Part shown: piece after piece, positions 30,866 to 40,350 of the stretch
Position numbering within the stretch: the stretch's first letter is position 1
Layout of the letters: every line of letters starts with the position of its first letter
Origin: Paraglaciecola sp. L1A13
Lineage (GTDB): Bacteria > Pseudomonadota > Gammaproteobacteria > Enterobacterales > Alteromonadaceae
Assembly (NCBI RefSeq): GCF_009796745.1
Contig: NZ_CP047024.1
Span: 1,674,001 to 1,738,000 of the forward strand
Direction of reading: 5' to 3'
DNA: 64,000 nt
Position numbers and translations under genes: made by a program
The notes under the pieces: generated by a model
What the model was told of the DNA's origin: nothing
Seen by the model: only the letters and a program-made list of their open reading frames with translations
The model's database searches: none

Positions 30866-30901
30866 GCGTGCTACTTTCTTGTTTTAGTAGCGCGCTTTTT
30901 T
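30866..30901 (+). terminator. Terminator of the long-form GAPDH gene
   Basis: GCGTGCTACT pairs with AGTAGCGCGC (one U-G pair), has a 10-base loop and is followed by six T's. Confidence 0.82.
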
Positions 30902-31103
30902 CGTTTTTATGCGCCGCTGACGTAAGCCACTTGATGTAAAAAATTGCAATGCTTAGTTCAATCGGTAAATTCGTGAAAGCGTAACAGGAGATTTACAAGT
31001 AGCAAATTATTGCAAATGAGCGCTACAAAAAGCTTTGCACCCTTGGCTTTTTACTTGGACATTATGCTAAATTGTCCGCGGTTAAATCAGATGGACAGTA
31101 AAT

Positions 31104-32231
31104 GTGAGAATTAGCAGCAATTTTGATAGTGGTAACATTCGCGTTATCCAAGCAACAAGCGAAAATGACATTCAGTTAGCTATTAAAAAAGATAATCAGT
31201 CAGACTTTTATCAATGGTTTCATTTCAAGTTAGATACTCGCCCATGGATATCCCATCGTATTACCATCGTTGATCTTGCTAAATCAGCTTATCCCGACGG
31301 ATGGCAAAATTATCAGGCCGTGGCGTCATACGATAGAGAAGAATGGTTTAGGGTCGAAACCCAATTTGATGGCGAGAAGCTCGTAATCGAACATACTCCA
31401 GAGCACGGGCATATTTACTTTGCCTATTTTGCGCCTTATTCCTATGAGCGTCATCTCGATTTACTTGCCTGGGCACAGACCAGCGATTTATGTGAGCAAT
31501 CGTTTTTAGGGAATACCTTGGATGATCGTGACATGACAATGTTGACGATTGGTGAAGCCGGCGAAGGCAAGAAATCTATTTGGATTACTGCTCGTCAGCA
31601 TCCGGGCGAAACAATGGCCGAGTGGCTTGTTGAGGGACTATTAGAGCGACTTCTGGATAAAGATGATGGTCTGGCCAGATTGTTACTTGATAAAGCGGTA
31701 TTTTACGTAGTACCTAACATGAACCCTGATGGGTCTGCCCGTGGACATTTAAGAACGAATGCTAAAGGAGTTAACTTGAACCGTGAGTGGGCTATGCCGT
31801 CGATGGAAAATAGCCCTGAAGTATTTTTGGTCACGCAAAAAATGCACCAAACCGGTGTCGATCTTTTTCTAGATATGCACGGCGATGAAGCGTTGCCTTA
31901 TAACTTTGTGGCCGGTAGCGAGGGTAATCCTAACTATGATGCACGTATTGCTAATTTAGAATCAATGTTTAAAGGTGCGCTATTAACCGCTACTCCTGAG
32001 TTTCAAGATACCTTTGGTTATGATAAAGATGCACCTGGTGAAGCCAATATGACAGTGGCCACTAATGCCGTTGGTCATGCGTTCTCATGCTTAGCTTACA
32101 CCTTAGAAATGCCGTTCAAAGATAATATAGAAATACCCGATTCAGCTTATGGCTGGTCACCCATTCGTTGTAAGCAATTAGGTCAAGACGTACTTGTTGC
32201 CATACGTGCTGTGGTAGATGAATTGCGTTAG
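31104..32231 (+). CDS. M14-family metallocarboxypeptidase (cytosolic CCP-like)
   Basis: A 375-residue zinc carboxypeptidase without a signal peptide. The first 125 residues form the beta-rich N-domain of the cytosolic carboxypeptidase group. The catalytic domain has zinc ligands His166 and Glu169 in RQHPGETMAEW, His259 in DMHGDE, the substrate Arg region GVNLNREW and the general base Glu335 in TLEMPF. The start is GTG; the overlapping ATG one base pair upstream runs straight into TGA. Bacterial substrates of this group are poorly known. Confidence 0.88.
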   Translation: MRISSNFDSGNIRVIQATSENDIQLAIKKDNQSDFYQWFHFKLDTRPWISHRITIVDLAKSAYPDGWQNYQAVASYDREEWFRVETQFDGEKLVIEHTPEHGHIYFAYFAPYSYERHLDLLAWAQTSDLCEQSFLGNTLDDRDMTMLTIGEAGEGKKSIWITARQHPGETMAEWLVEGLLERLLDKDDGLARLLLDKAVFYVVPNMNPDGSARGHLRTNAKGVNLNREWAMPSMENSPEVFLVTQKMHQTGVDLFLDMHGDEALPYNFVAGSEGNPNYDARIANLESMFKGALLTATPEFQDTFGYDKDAPGEANMTVATNAVGHAFSCLAYTLEMPFKDNIEIPDSAYGWSPIRCKQLGQDVLVAIRAVVDELR

Positions 32232-32323
32232 AGCAATTTATTTGCCGTGTTTTGTATCCAACTTAAAATAATAAAATAATAAAAATATTACAATTAAAAA
32301 CAAAATAAATTAAGGGGAACAGT

Positions 32324-34000
32324 GTGGAAGGCTTTCATGATTTACTGAAGTTATTGGATAGTATGTTAGGGGGCGCATGGTGGTTTCCCTATGTTTTATT
32401 AGGAACAGGTTTATTTTTTACGATTTACCTTAAATTCCCGCAAGTTCGTTTTTTCAAACACGCTTGGTTGGTTGTTACTGGTAGGTATGATCATGAGGGG
32501 TCACCTGGCGATACGACGCATTTTCGTGCTCTAACAACGGCATTGTCAGGCACAGTGGGGACGGGGAATATAGGCGGCGTGGCATTCGCAATATTCTTAG
32601 GCGGTCCTGCTGCCTTGTTTTGGATGTGGGCAACCGCTTTTTTTGGTATGACGACCAAATTTGTAGAGGTGACGTTATCCCATAAGTATCGGGTAGAAAC
32701 CGCTGATGGCACTATGGCGGGTGGCCCAATGTACTATATGGACCGACGCTTAAATATGAAATGGCTGGCAGTCGCGTTTGCTATCGCAACTGTTATCAGT
32801 TCATTCGGTACTGGAAATTTACCCCAAAGTAATAATATAGCGGCCAGTATGGAGTCGACCTTCGGCTTTGATCCGTTAGTGGTCGGCAGTGTGCTAGGTG
32901 TAATGCTCGGCTTGGTTATTTTAGGGGGGATAACGCGTATAGCCGCAGTTACCTCAAAAATTGTTCCCTTAATGGCGTTTATTTACCTTATTGGGGCATT
33001 GGCGGTTATATTTGCAAACTTAGAAAATATTGGGCCCGCATTTGCCTCGGTTATTGGTGATGTGTTTACCGGCTCTGCGGCAACAGGTGGCTTCTTAGGT
33101 GCAACAATAGCCTATGCTTTTAACCGTGGAGTAAACCGTGGCTTGTTTTCAAACGAAGCAGGTCAAGGGTCCGCGCCGATTGCACACGCCGCTGCCAAAA
33201 CTGATGAACCTGTATCAGAAGGTATGGTCTCTATTTTAGAGCCATTTATCGACACTATTATTATTTGTACTCTTACCGGCTTGGTTATTTTATCTTCCGG
33301 CGTATGGAAAGAAAAACATCACAACGTGTTTGATCGCAGTGACATGATGATTGTATCTGGAGCCTACACTGACACCGATGAAAATGATCGCCAGCAGCTT
33401 TATGCTTATATCAACAATCTTGATACTTCAGAAGTAACCCCATTTAATGGTGAAATACAGATTGTTAACGGTAAAGCTATTACTACGGGTTATACCTTGT
33501 TAAATGCACGCTCTGTGGCAGAAGATGTGAAATTTACTTTTGGTGAAGATGAAGATTTATTCACTGGTAAATTGAAGGTTGTTGATGGTGGGTTGATAAA
33601 AGATAATATAGTGGTCTCAGGCAATTCTTTAATTCACTCCGCGAGTTTAACTGCATTAGCCTTTACCAAAGGTTTTTTTGGTGAGTCCGGTAAGTATATT
33701 GTGTCTGTTGGTCTATTGATGTTTGCATTTTCGACCGCTATCGCGTGGTCATATTATGGTGACCGTGCTATGACCTATTTACTCGGACCACGGGCCGTTA
33801 TGCCATATCGTGTCGTTTATGTATTTGCCTTTGTTTGGGCGGCCGTGTCGGATACAACACTCGTATGGACGTTATCCGCAGTGGCTATTGTAGTGATGAC
33901 CTTGCCTAACTTATTGGGTATATTTTTACTGCGCAAAGAAATGAAAGAATCAGTAGATAAATACTGGGAAGATTTTAAAAAAGAACACAAATCAAAGTAA
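32324..34000 (+). CDS. AGCS-family sodium/alanine symporter with extra domain
   Basis: Inner-membrane symporter that takes up alanine or glycine with sodium. Family motifs are [15 protein letters not shown] (about 68-82), [29 protein letters not shown] and [16 protein letters not shown]. At 558 residues it is about 80-100 longer than typical members. The extra length is a hydrophilic stretch at about residues 328-432, inserted between SSGVW and the next membrane segment. The start is GTG with AAGGGG seven bases upstream. It may follow the carboxypeptidase, 92 bp upstream. Confidence 0.9.
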   Translation: MEGFHDLLKLLDSMLGGAWWFPYVLLGTGLFFTIYLKFPQVRFFKHAWLVVTGRYDHEGSPGDTTHFRALTTALSGTVGTGNIGGVAFAIFLGGPAALFWMWATAFFGMTTKFVEVTLSHKYRVETADGTMAGGPMYYMDRRLNMKWLAVAFAIATVISSFGTGNLPQSNNIAASMESTFGFDPLVVGSVLGVMLGLVILGGITRIAAVTSKIVPLMAFIYLIGALAVIFANLENIGPAFASVIGDVFTGSAATGGFLGATIAYAFNRGVNRGLFSNEAGQGSAPIAHAAAKTDEPVSEGMVSILEPFIDTIIICTLTGLVILSSGVWKEKHHNVFDRSDMMIVSGAYTDTDENDRQQLYAYINNLDTSEVTPFNGEIQIVNGKAITTGYTLLNARSVAEDVKFTFGEDEDLFTGKLKVVDGGLIKDNIVVSGNSLIHSASLTALAFTKGFFGESGKYIVSVGLLMFAFSTAIAWSYYGDRAMTYLLGPRAVMPYRVVYVFAFVWAAVSDTTLVWTLSAVAIVVMTLPNLLGIFLLRKEMKESVDKYWEDFKKEHKSK

Positions 34001-34015
34001 TACAGTAAGAAAATT

Positions 34016-34037
34016 AAGCGCGGCATTGTCCGCGCTT
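34016..34037 (+). terminator. Hairpin after the symporter gene
   Basis: AAGCGCGG and CCGCGCTT form an 8-bp stem with a 6-base loop; only a short T-run follows. Confidence 0.55.
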
Positions 34038-34091
34038 TCGTGATCTCATGTCACGGTAAATTCTTTAACCATAAATGTAGTGGAGTGAATA

Positions 34092-34418
34092 ATGGCGCTA
34101 ATTGATTGCCCGTCGTGCAATAAAAAAATCTCTGATAAAACCGATCTGTGTAATCACTGCAATTTTGCAGTGGGTGATGCCAGTGAAGAAGATATTGCTC
34201 GCAAACGCAATTTACAAAAATATATGCAATCTCAAAAGATACAAACCCAGTCTATGATAGCAATGTTAATGTTCGTATCAGGTTTCGGCTTTATGTACTG
34301 GGGAGGCGCTGAACCTAGAGACCTACAGTACAATATTGCCGTTGGTGTCGCGCTGATTGGTTTTGTTTGGTACATAGTTAATCGAGTGCGTCTAGTATTT
34401 CTCAAGAAGTCTAATTAA
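34092..34418 (+). CDS. Zinc-ribbon membrane protein of unknown function
   Basis: A 108-residue protein with an N-terminal zinc ribbon (CPSC at 6-9 and CNHC near 21-24), a basic linker and two membrane segments (SMIAMLMFVSGFGFMYWGG and IAVGVALIGFVWYIV). The ribbon should face the cytosol. Its TAA overlaps the ATG of the next gene by one base, and that gene overlaps the DUF349 gene, so the three form a coupled operon. The start has GGAG upstream. Function unknown. Confidence 0.8.
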   Translation: MALIDCPSCNKKISDKTDLCNHCNFAVGDASEEDIARKRNLQKYMQSQKIQTQSMIAMLMFVSGFGFMYWGGAEPRDLQYNIAVGVALIGFVWYIVNRVRLVFLKKSN

Positions 34419-34699
34419 TGAACCCAGAAATGTTACTTAAGTCGATGACCCCAGAGGTCTATCAAAAATTACTACAGGCAGTGGAAACCGGAAAGTGGTT
34501 AGACGGCAACCCTTTAACTGATAGTCAAAAAGATACTACCATGCAAGCCGTGATGCTTTATCAAGCCAAAGTACTCAAATCAGATCAGCATATGACGATT
34601 GGGGAAGGTGGCGAAATCGTGCAAAAAAGTCGTCAGCAATTCAAGCAAGAGCTTAATGAAAAAAACACAATAGCGCGGTTCACTGAAAATGATATTTAA
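34418..34699 (+). CDS. yeaC: YeaC-like DUF1315 protein
   Basis: A 93-residue cytosolic protein matching E. coli YeaC along its length: LKSMTPEVYQKLLQAVETGKW, LTDSQKDTTMQAVMLYQAK and QHMTIGEGGEIVQKSRQQ. The function is unknown. It overlaps the zinc-ribbon gene by one base and the DUF349 gene by 11 bases, so the three products are probably made together. Confidence 0.88.
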   Translation: MNPEMLLKSMTPEVYQKLLQAVETGKWLDGNPLTDSQKDTTMQAVMLYQAKVLKSDQHMTIGEGGEIVQKSRQQFKQELNEKNTIARFTENDI

Positions 34700-37487
34700 A
34701 AAACTGTTTCGACCTAAGTACCAAGATCCTAAGCCTCAGGTAAGAATTGCAGCAATAGCGTCTTTATCTGCTGATATCCCTGAGCAAAAATCGATTTTAC
34801 ATGAACTCGCATTCAACGATGAAGACGTGAATGTGAGTCTGGCAGCGTTGAACAAGCTTAATAGTTTTGTACTGTGGTACAAAATGGCAGAAATTGCTAA
34901 AAATGAACGTATCGCTAAGCGAGCGCAGCAAGTCGTTGAGAATACGTTATTTAGCGACGATGACAGCGTTATGGGCCTAGAAGAAAAGCGGGCATTCGTT
35001 TTTGAGTGTAAAAATAACAAGTTATTGGAACGCTTACTAAAACAAACTTGGGTACACAGAGAACCTGAATTAGTACTCCATATTTTAGCTGTTTTAAACA
35101 AACCTCAATTGGCGTTGCCAATTCTGCTTTCCAGTAATGATGATACGTTGCAAAGCGCTCTATTGGTTTATGCTGATACCGAGAGCAGCTTACTGAAAAT
35201 TATCAAAAAAGCGCGTTCAGAGACGATAAAAAAACAAGCTCAAGACAAACTTACGAAAATTCAGTTTAGTAAAACACAGCATATTGAAGTTGAAAAAGGT
35301 ACTCGTTTAGTGCTATCGCGTTTAATGGCACTAAAAGATCAACGGGATTATCGCAAGCTAGTGGATATTCGGGCAGAACTAGACGAGCAATTCAGTCAAT
35401 TTGCAGCGCAGTTCGACTGTTTGTCGAGTGATAAACGTAACGAATTTAACACTAAGTATACTGAACTAAGTAACAAGCTAGCTATTTTGGATGCCGAACT
35501 CGCCCCCTTGTATCATGCTGAGCAACATAAACGTGAATTAGTGATTAGTGTGAAGCAAGTTACGGCGGATACTCAGGCGGTATTAGTCTGGTTATCAGAT
35601 ATAATTTCTGGTGATATTTCGGCGGTGACGTTAGCCCAAACTGAGCAGGCGCAAACAGAAATACAAAACCGCACAGTGCGCATTGAAACCTTATCAAAAG
35701 AAACCAAAGATGCAGGATTATTCAGTGCTCAAAAGGAACTGGAAGCTTTGCGTGAAGCGTTATTAAAACGTCAACATACCTACAATCATCTTCCAGCGTT
35801 TCAAGATGCGCTAAAGCAAGCCAGCGCACTAATCACTGATTTTACTGCACAAGCTTTGCCGGTAAAGGTATCAGATATTGAAAGTGCTAAACCTGTATTG
35901 CACCAGATGAAAGTGCAGTGGCGTGCACTGCGGGAGCCTTATCAAGACAGTTGGCCAAAGGCCCTTGATATTCAATTCTCAACATTGCAACGAACATGGC
36001 AAGATACGTTAAAATCCCTTTCTTTAGGCGTGACGCAAGACATAAATCGATTCCGCAGCAAAGCTAAAGCAGTCGATTCGTTAATTGATCAAGGTAAATA
36101 CAAAGCGGCGATGGGCTTGTTTACTAAAGTCAGTAAATGGTTTTATGCCTTACCAGAGGCTGAGCAAAGCAGAAATGCCCGAGTATTTGCCCAATCTAGC
36201 CATAAGATTGAAGAAATAAAATCATTGCAAGCATATATCGCTTTGCCACGTAAGCCTGCGTTACTGAATGAAGTCAAAGCGCTAATCACGGCTAATATAT
36301 CCGTTTCTCTACGTTCCGCTCAGGTTAAGGATATGCGCAGTCGTTGGAGTAGCCTCGGTGTATTGAATACGCCAGAAGATGATGCCATCAATGCACAATT
36401 CGATGTGCTTATTGAGCAAGCATTTGCGCCATGTCGAGAACATTTTGAAAAACAGCAGCAAAAGCGAGTAGATAATCTAGCCCAAAAACAGACGTTATTA
36501 AATGATATTTCTGCTTTGGCTGAACAAGATATCGCTGATGATGCGGTTGTGAAAAAAGTACAACAAATTCAACAGAAATGGCAGGCAATAGGGGACGTTG
36601 ATTTCACCCTTAAAACTGAATTGAACAACGAGTACCGTGACGCTTTAGCCCCGTTCAAAAAACGAATCGAAAGCTATTTTAATGACAATGCTGCGTTGAA
36701 ACTTACATTAATTAAACAGGCTCAGGACTTATCGAAAACCGACGACATTCTTGATGCCGTTGAGCAGGCGAAAACCTTACAGGAAAAATGGAAGCAGATT
36801 GGACCGGTTCAACGTAAACAAGAAAATCCGTTATGGAACCAGTTCCGCGAAGCCAACGACTTGGTTTTTGCTCAGCGAAAAGAACACAATCAACAGCAAA
36901 AGTCGGTTCATACCGAACAAGTAAATATTGCTCAAGCGTTGCTGTTAGATATGCAACAGTCGGTGAAGGCGGGCAGAACATTTAGTGAGCTTGATGATGC
37001 TATGGTTAAGCAAGGCGAGTTTGAAAGTTTACTGCAGTCGTTACCTACCGTGCAAAGTGTCAGCTTAAGGAAGCGGTGGCTTGTACTACTTGATGAACGC
37101 GAGGCGAAACGGGTGACCTTAAAACAGCTAGCCAAGCAGCAGAGTTTCGACGAACTATTCTCAATACTGCAACGCTGGGAGTCGTCAGAGATACCGCAAG
37201 ATATTGAGACATTACCTAATCATTGGCAGCAATCATTTAAAGGGCAAACTGAGAGTGAAGTGCCTCGCCATAAGCTTACCTTGATGCTTGAGTTGCTCTG
37301 TGATGTGTCTTCGCCTGAATCAGATGAAACACTACGCAAGGAAGTCCAGTTACAGCTAATGGCCGATAAACTGCAACAAGGAGTTGAATATGATAAATCT
37401 GTTTTGCTTAAACAATGGATCCAGCACGGACCAGTAGCTCAGCAAGAACAGATACTGTTGCAGCGTACCCAGCGATGCTTTATATAA
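34689..37487 (+). CDS. Large DUF349 repeat protein
   Basis: A 932-residue cytosolic, almost entirely helical protein. Residues 10-200 look like HEAT-type repeats. From about 370 onward are several DUF349 repeats, recognisable by a Trp near the middle (MKVQWRALREPYQDSW, KWQAIGDVDF, KWKQIGPVQRKQENPLWNQF) with basic coiled coils between. No enzyme motif is visible. DUF349 proteins are common in Alteromonadales and of unknown function. It is the last gene of the zinc-ribbon/YeaC operon. Confidence 0.85.
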   Translation: MIFKKLFRPKYQDPKPQVRIAAIASLSADIPEQKSILHELAFNDEDVNVSLAALNKLNSFVLWYKMAEIAKNERIAKRAQQVVENTLFSDDDSVMGLEEKRAFVFECKNNKLLERLLKQTWVHREPELVLHILAVLNKPQLALPILLSSNDDTLQSALLVYADTESSLLKIIKKARSETIKKQAQDKLTKIQFSKTQHIEVEKGTRLVLSRLMALKDQRDYRKLVDIRAELDEQFSQFAAQFDCLSSDKRNEFNTKYTELSNKLAILDAELAPLYHAEQHKRELVISVKQVTADTQAVLVWLSDIISGDISAVTLAQTEQAQTEIQNRTVRIETLSKETKDAGLFSAQKELEALREALLKRQHTYNHLPAFQDALKQASALITDFTAQALPVKVSDIESAKPVLHQMKVQWRALREPYQDSWPKALDIQFSTLQRTWQDTLKSLSLGVTQDINRFRSKAKAVDSLIDQGKYKAAMGLFTKVSKWFYALPEAEQSRNARVFAQSSHKIEEIKSLQAYIALPRKPALLNEVKALITANISVSLRSAQVKDMRSRWSSLGVLNTPEDDAINAQFDVLIEQAFAPCREHFEKQQQKRVDNLAQKQTLLNDISALAEQDIADDAVVKKVQQIQQKWQAIGDVDFTLKTELNNEYRDALAPFKKRIESYFNDNAALKLTLIKQAQDLSKTDDILDAVEQAKTLQEKWKQIGPVQRKQENPLWNQFREANDLVFAQRKEHNQQQKSVHTEQVNIAQALLLDMQQSVKAGRTFSELDDAMVKQGEFESLLQSLPTVQSVSLRKRWLVLLDEREAKRVTLKQLAKQQSFDELFSILQRWESSEIPQDIETLPNHWQQSFKGQTESEVPRHKLTLMLELLCDVSSPESDETLRKEVQLQLMADKLQQGVEYDKSVLLKQWIQHGPVAQQEQILLQRTQRCFI

Positions 37488-37553
37488 TAGGTTTATTACT
37501 CAGCTAATGTTAGGCGACGATAGTTTCTAAGGTTAGTGGGAGCATTATTTTAT

Positions 37554-37573
37554 GCACGGGGCGTGTCCCGTGC
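37554..37573 (+). other. Stem-loop between DUF349 gene and rluF
   Basis: GCACGGG and CCCGTGC form a perfect 7-bp G/C-rich stem with a 6-base loop, 30 bp before the rluF start. It has no T-run. It may be a weak terminator or part of the rluF leader. Confidence 0.4.
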
Positions 37574-37602
37574 CATTTCTTACAGACTGAGTAGCAATTA
37601 AT

Positions 37603-38445
37603 TTGAATACATCTAATTCTGTGGTATCCAGTATTCGTTTGAATAAATTTATCAGTGATTCTGGTTTTTGCTCACGTCGAGAGGCGGATAAATTAATCGA
37701 AAGTGATCGGGTGTCCATTAACGGTGTAATACCAGAGCTTGGCACTAAAGTGTTGCCCGGTGATGAGGTGCGTGTTGATGGTCAATTGATTAAAGCTAGC
37801 GCTGAGAATAAATCTGACAGAGTTTATTTGGTTTATCATAAACCAGTAGGTATCACGTGCACCACTGAACGGCATATTAAAGGTAATATAATAGATGCGA
37901 TTGGTCACAGTGAACGCATCTTCCCAATCGGTCGTTTAGATAAACCATCTGAAGGGTTAATATTTTTAACCAGTGATGGGGACATCGTTAATAAAATTTT
38001 GCGCGCTGAGAATGCTCACGACAAAGAATATATTGTAACTGTTGATAGACCCCTTACAGAGCGCTTTATTCAAGCTATGGGAGCGGGGGTGCCAATACTT
38101 GATACGATTACTAAACCTTGTACGGTCACTATGCAGAGTAAGTTTGTATTTCGTATCATTTTGACGCAAGGCTTGAATCGGCAAATTCGGCGAATGTGTG
38201 AATATTTAGGCTATAACGTGACAAAATTAAAACGCAGTCGGATTATGTCTATCCGCTTGGCCGGACTAAAAGTAGGGCAATGGCGGAATTTAACGCTGGA
38301 TGAAATGAATGAGATAAATAGTGCAGTGGCGGATTCTAAAAAGACTGCTTTAATTGAACCATCGAAAAAGTTGGCTGAAAATCGAACACCTAAACGGAGT
38401 TCGTCGAGGGGACTTAAGTCCCGGGCTGTGAATAATAAGCGTTAA
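37603..38445 (+). CDS. rluF: 23S rRNA pseudouridine(2604) synthase
   Basis: Modifies uridine 2604 of 23S rRNA in E. coli. The 280-residue protein has an S4 RNA-binding domain (IRLNKFISDSGFCSRREADK, residues 11-30), the catalytic motif GRLDKPSEGLIFLTSDGD with Asp, and GLNRQIRRMCEYLGY. The last 45 residues are a basic tail. The start is not certain: no ATG is available, TTG at 37603 is the first possible start after an in-frame stop, and GTG at 37621 is the alternative; neither has a strong ribosome site. Confidence 0.92.
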   Translation: MNTSNSVVSSIRLNKFISDSGFCSRREADKLIESDRVSINGVIPELGTKVLPGDEVRVDGQLIKASAENKSDRVYLVYHKPVGITCTTERHIKGNIIDAIGHSERIFPIGRLDKPSEGLIFLTSDGDIVNKILRAENAHDKEYIVTVDRPLTERFIQAMGAGVPILDTITKPCTVTMQSKFVFRIILTQGLNRQIRRMCEYLGYNVTKLKRSRIMSIRLAGLKVGQWRNLTLDEMNEINSAVADSKKTALIEPSKKLAENRTPKRSSSRGLKSRAVNNKR

Positions 38446-38480
38446 GTGATTAAGTTTTTATAAACGAAATTATTAAGTAG

Positions 38481-38515
38481 AGGACGAATGTGTTGCCACA
38501 TTCGTCCTTTTTTTT
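38481..38515 (+). terminator. Rho-independent terminator of rluF
   Basis: Perfect 12-base arms (AGGACGAATGTG and CACATTCGTCCT) with a 4-base loop, followed by eight T's. Confidence 0.9.
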
Positions 38516-38531
38516 AGAAGAAAATCGGGTT

Positions 38532-38558
38532 TTTATTATCTTTATTATCTTTATTATC
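38532..38558. repeat. 9-bp tandem repeat
   Basis: Three perfect copies of TTTATTATC followed by a partial fourth, in the gap between the convergent rluF and SLC13 genes. Confidence 0.9.
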
Positions 38559-38604
38559 TTTATCAATCTCTATCAAAACTGATGAGTGACTGGCTTTTGA
38601 ATCA

Positions 38605-40332
38605 TTAAAGTTGATAGGTATATTTAAGTAGCGTTAATACAATGCTCGAATAGCAAATGGAAATGGGCAAACCAAACTTCACAAAATGCTTAAATTTGTA
38701 GTTACTTGCGCTAAATACCAGAAGGTTGGTTTGGTATCCGTAGGGCGAAATAAAACTCGCGCTAGCAGCAAAGGCTACAGCTAATGCGAACGGCATCAGG
38801 GGCACACCTAGCGTTTCTACTAACCCATATGCAAACGGAAACATTAAGGCTGCAGCAGCGTTATTTGTTACCACTTCCGTTAACAGTAAGGTCGCTAAAT
38901 AGACGACGACTAATGCCATAAATGGGCTTGAGTTTGCCATACTAGGCTCAAGATAATGAGTTAGCGTACTTATGACCCCTGCGCTTTCAAGTGCACTAGC
39001 GAGGCTTAGAGCTCCGACTATGACCATGATCAACTCAAGAGGAAGGTGACGCTTGATTTCATTGGTCGATGTCACACCTGTAGCGACCAGTATTGCTAAA
39101 AAGAAGACCAAACCTGTTGCCAAAGAGATAACTGAGGTAGCCGCTAAGCCTATTGTAATGGCAAAGCCACCTAAGGTTATCCACTCTTGTTTATCAAGTA
39201 ACTTGGTGGTGACTTTTTTCTCAGACAAGATAAAAAAGTTTTTAGTTAAATTTTGCCGTTTAACAAAATCTGGGCCTGTTGCGAGTAATAAAAAATCACC
39301 CGATTGCAGCTTAATTTCGCCTAATTTGCCAGATAACGTTTCACCATCTCGGCGAATAGCTACTACAGCGGCATCAAACAGGGCACGGAAACCGACACTC
39401 TTAAGTGTTTTACCGATGATTTGCGCGCGATTTGAAATAATCACCTCTGTGAGGTTTTCTCTAAGTAAACCATTGGATTCAGCGAATAATTTTAACCCTT
39501 TGATATGGCTGAGGTTATCTACTTTATGAATATCACCGGAGAAAATCAGTTTGTCATTCTCTTGTATCACTAATTCGGGGTTTACTGGACTAATAAGTTT
39601 TCCATTTCTGATTACCTCAACTAAGAATAACTCAGGGAGGTTCCGTAAGTGATTTTTCTCAACGCTTTTACCTACTAATTCGGAATCTGGTTCCACTTTA
39701 GCTTCAATGAAATAACTGTTGTATTGACGATTTTTATTTTCTATCACCGGTAAAATCGGGGTCAAAAAGAACATTAGCAATCCGCAACTCAATCCTGCCA
39801 CAAGGCCATATAGGGTGAAATCCCAAAAATTAAAACCCGGGTGGCCATGCTCACGCATGAAGCTGTCTACGATAAGATTAGTTGAAGTACCGATAAGGGT
39901 GACGGTTCCCCCTAGTATTGCTGCATAAGACAGAGGAATAAGTAAACGTGAGGCTGGGTGATATTGATTTTGCTTAGTTGGGCCAATTAAACTCGCCACT
40001 ACTGCAGTGTTGTTTAATAAGGCGGATGACGCAAATGCCAAACCAAACAAACGCCAAAAGCTGCGTTTGAAACTGGGAACAATAAGCGTGCGCCCTAAGC
40101 GTTTTACAAGAGAGGTTTTATCCACGGCTGTACTGACGATAAGCAACAATATCAGTGTGATAAGGCCTTGGTTGGTAAAGTTGTTGACTACATTGGCAAC
40201 GGTTAATTGCTGGCAAAGAATAAGTGCCAGTAATGACCCTGCAAAAATAGAAGAAGGGCGCTTATTCGTAAGAATAAGCGCCATTAATGTGCCGGTAAAT
40301 ATCGCTATTACCAGTAACTGGTTTATGTCCAT
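38605..40332 (-). CDS. SLC13-type permease with RCK_C domains, likely sulfate uptake
   Basis: A 575-residue inner-membrane transporter. It has an N-terminal bundle of membrane segments (1-190, with GTVTLIGTSTNLIV), two cytosolic RCK_C/TrkA_C domains (about 205-290 and 300-375, each ending in patterns like NDKLIFSG and GDFLLLATG) and a second membrane half with ASASFISPYGYQTNLLV. This design is the SLC13 divalent-anion group. Position directly after cysN points to sulfate as the substrate; this is inferred. Confidence 0.85.
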   Translation of the reverse strand: MDINQLLVIAIFTGTLMALILTNKRPSSIFAGSLLALILCQQLTVANVVNNFTNQGLITLILLLIVSTAVDKTSLVKRLGRTLIVPSFKRSFWRLFGLAFASSALLNNTAVVASLIGPTKQNQYHPASRLLIPLSYAAILGGTVTLIGTSTNLIVDSFMREHGHPGFNFWDFTLYGLVAGLSCGLLMFFLTPILPVIENKNRQYNSYFIEAKVEPDSELVGKSVEKNHLRNLPELFLVEVIRNGKLISPVNPELVIQENDKLIFSGDIHKVDNLSHIKGLKLFAESNGLLRENLTEVIISNRAQIIGKTLKSVGFRALFDAAVVAIRRDGETLSGKLGEIKLQSGDFLLLATGPDFVKRQNLTKNFFILSEKKVTTKLLDKQEWITLGGFAITIGLAATSVISLATGLVFFLAILVATGVTSTNEIKRHLPLELIMVIVGALSLASALESAGVISTLTHYLEPSMANSSPFMALVVVYLATLLLTEVVTNNAAAALMFPFAYGLVETLGVPLMPFALAVAFAASASFISPYGYQTNLLVFSASNYKFKHFVKFGLPISICYSSIVLTLLKYTYQL

Positions 40333-40350
40333 ATAGTATCGACGAGGCGC

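Noticed and set aside
39053..39529. 158-codon plus-strand frame inside the SLC13 gene
   Set aside because: Shadow of the permease gene, which has clear domains on the other strand.
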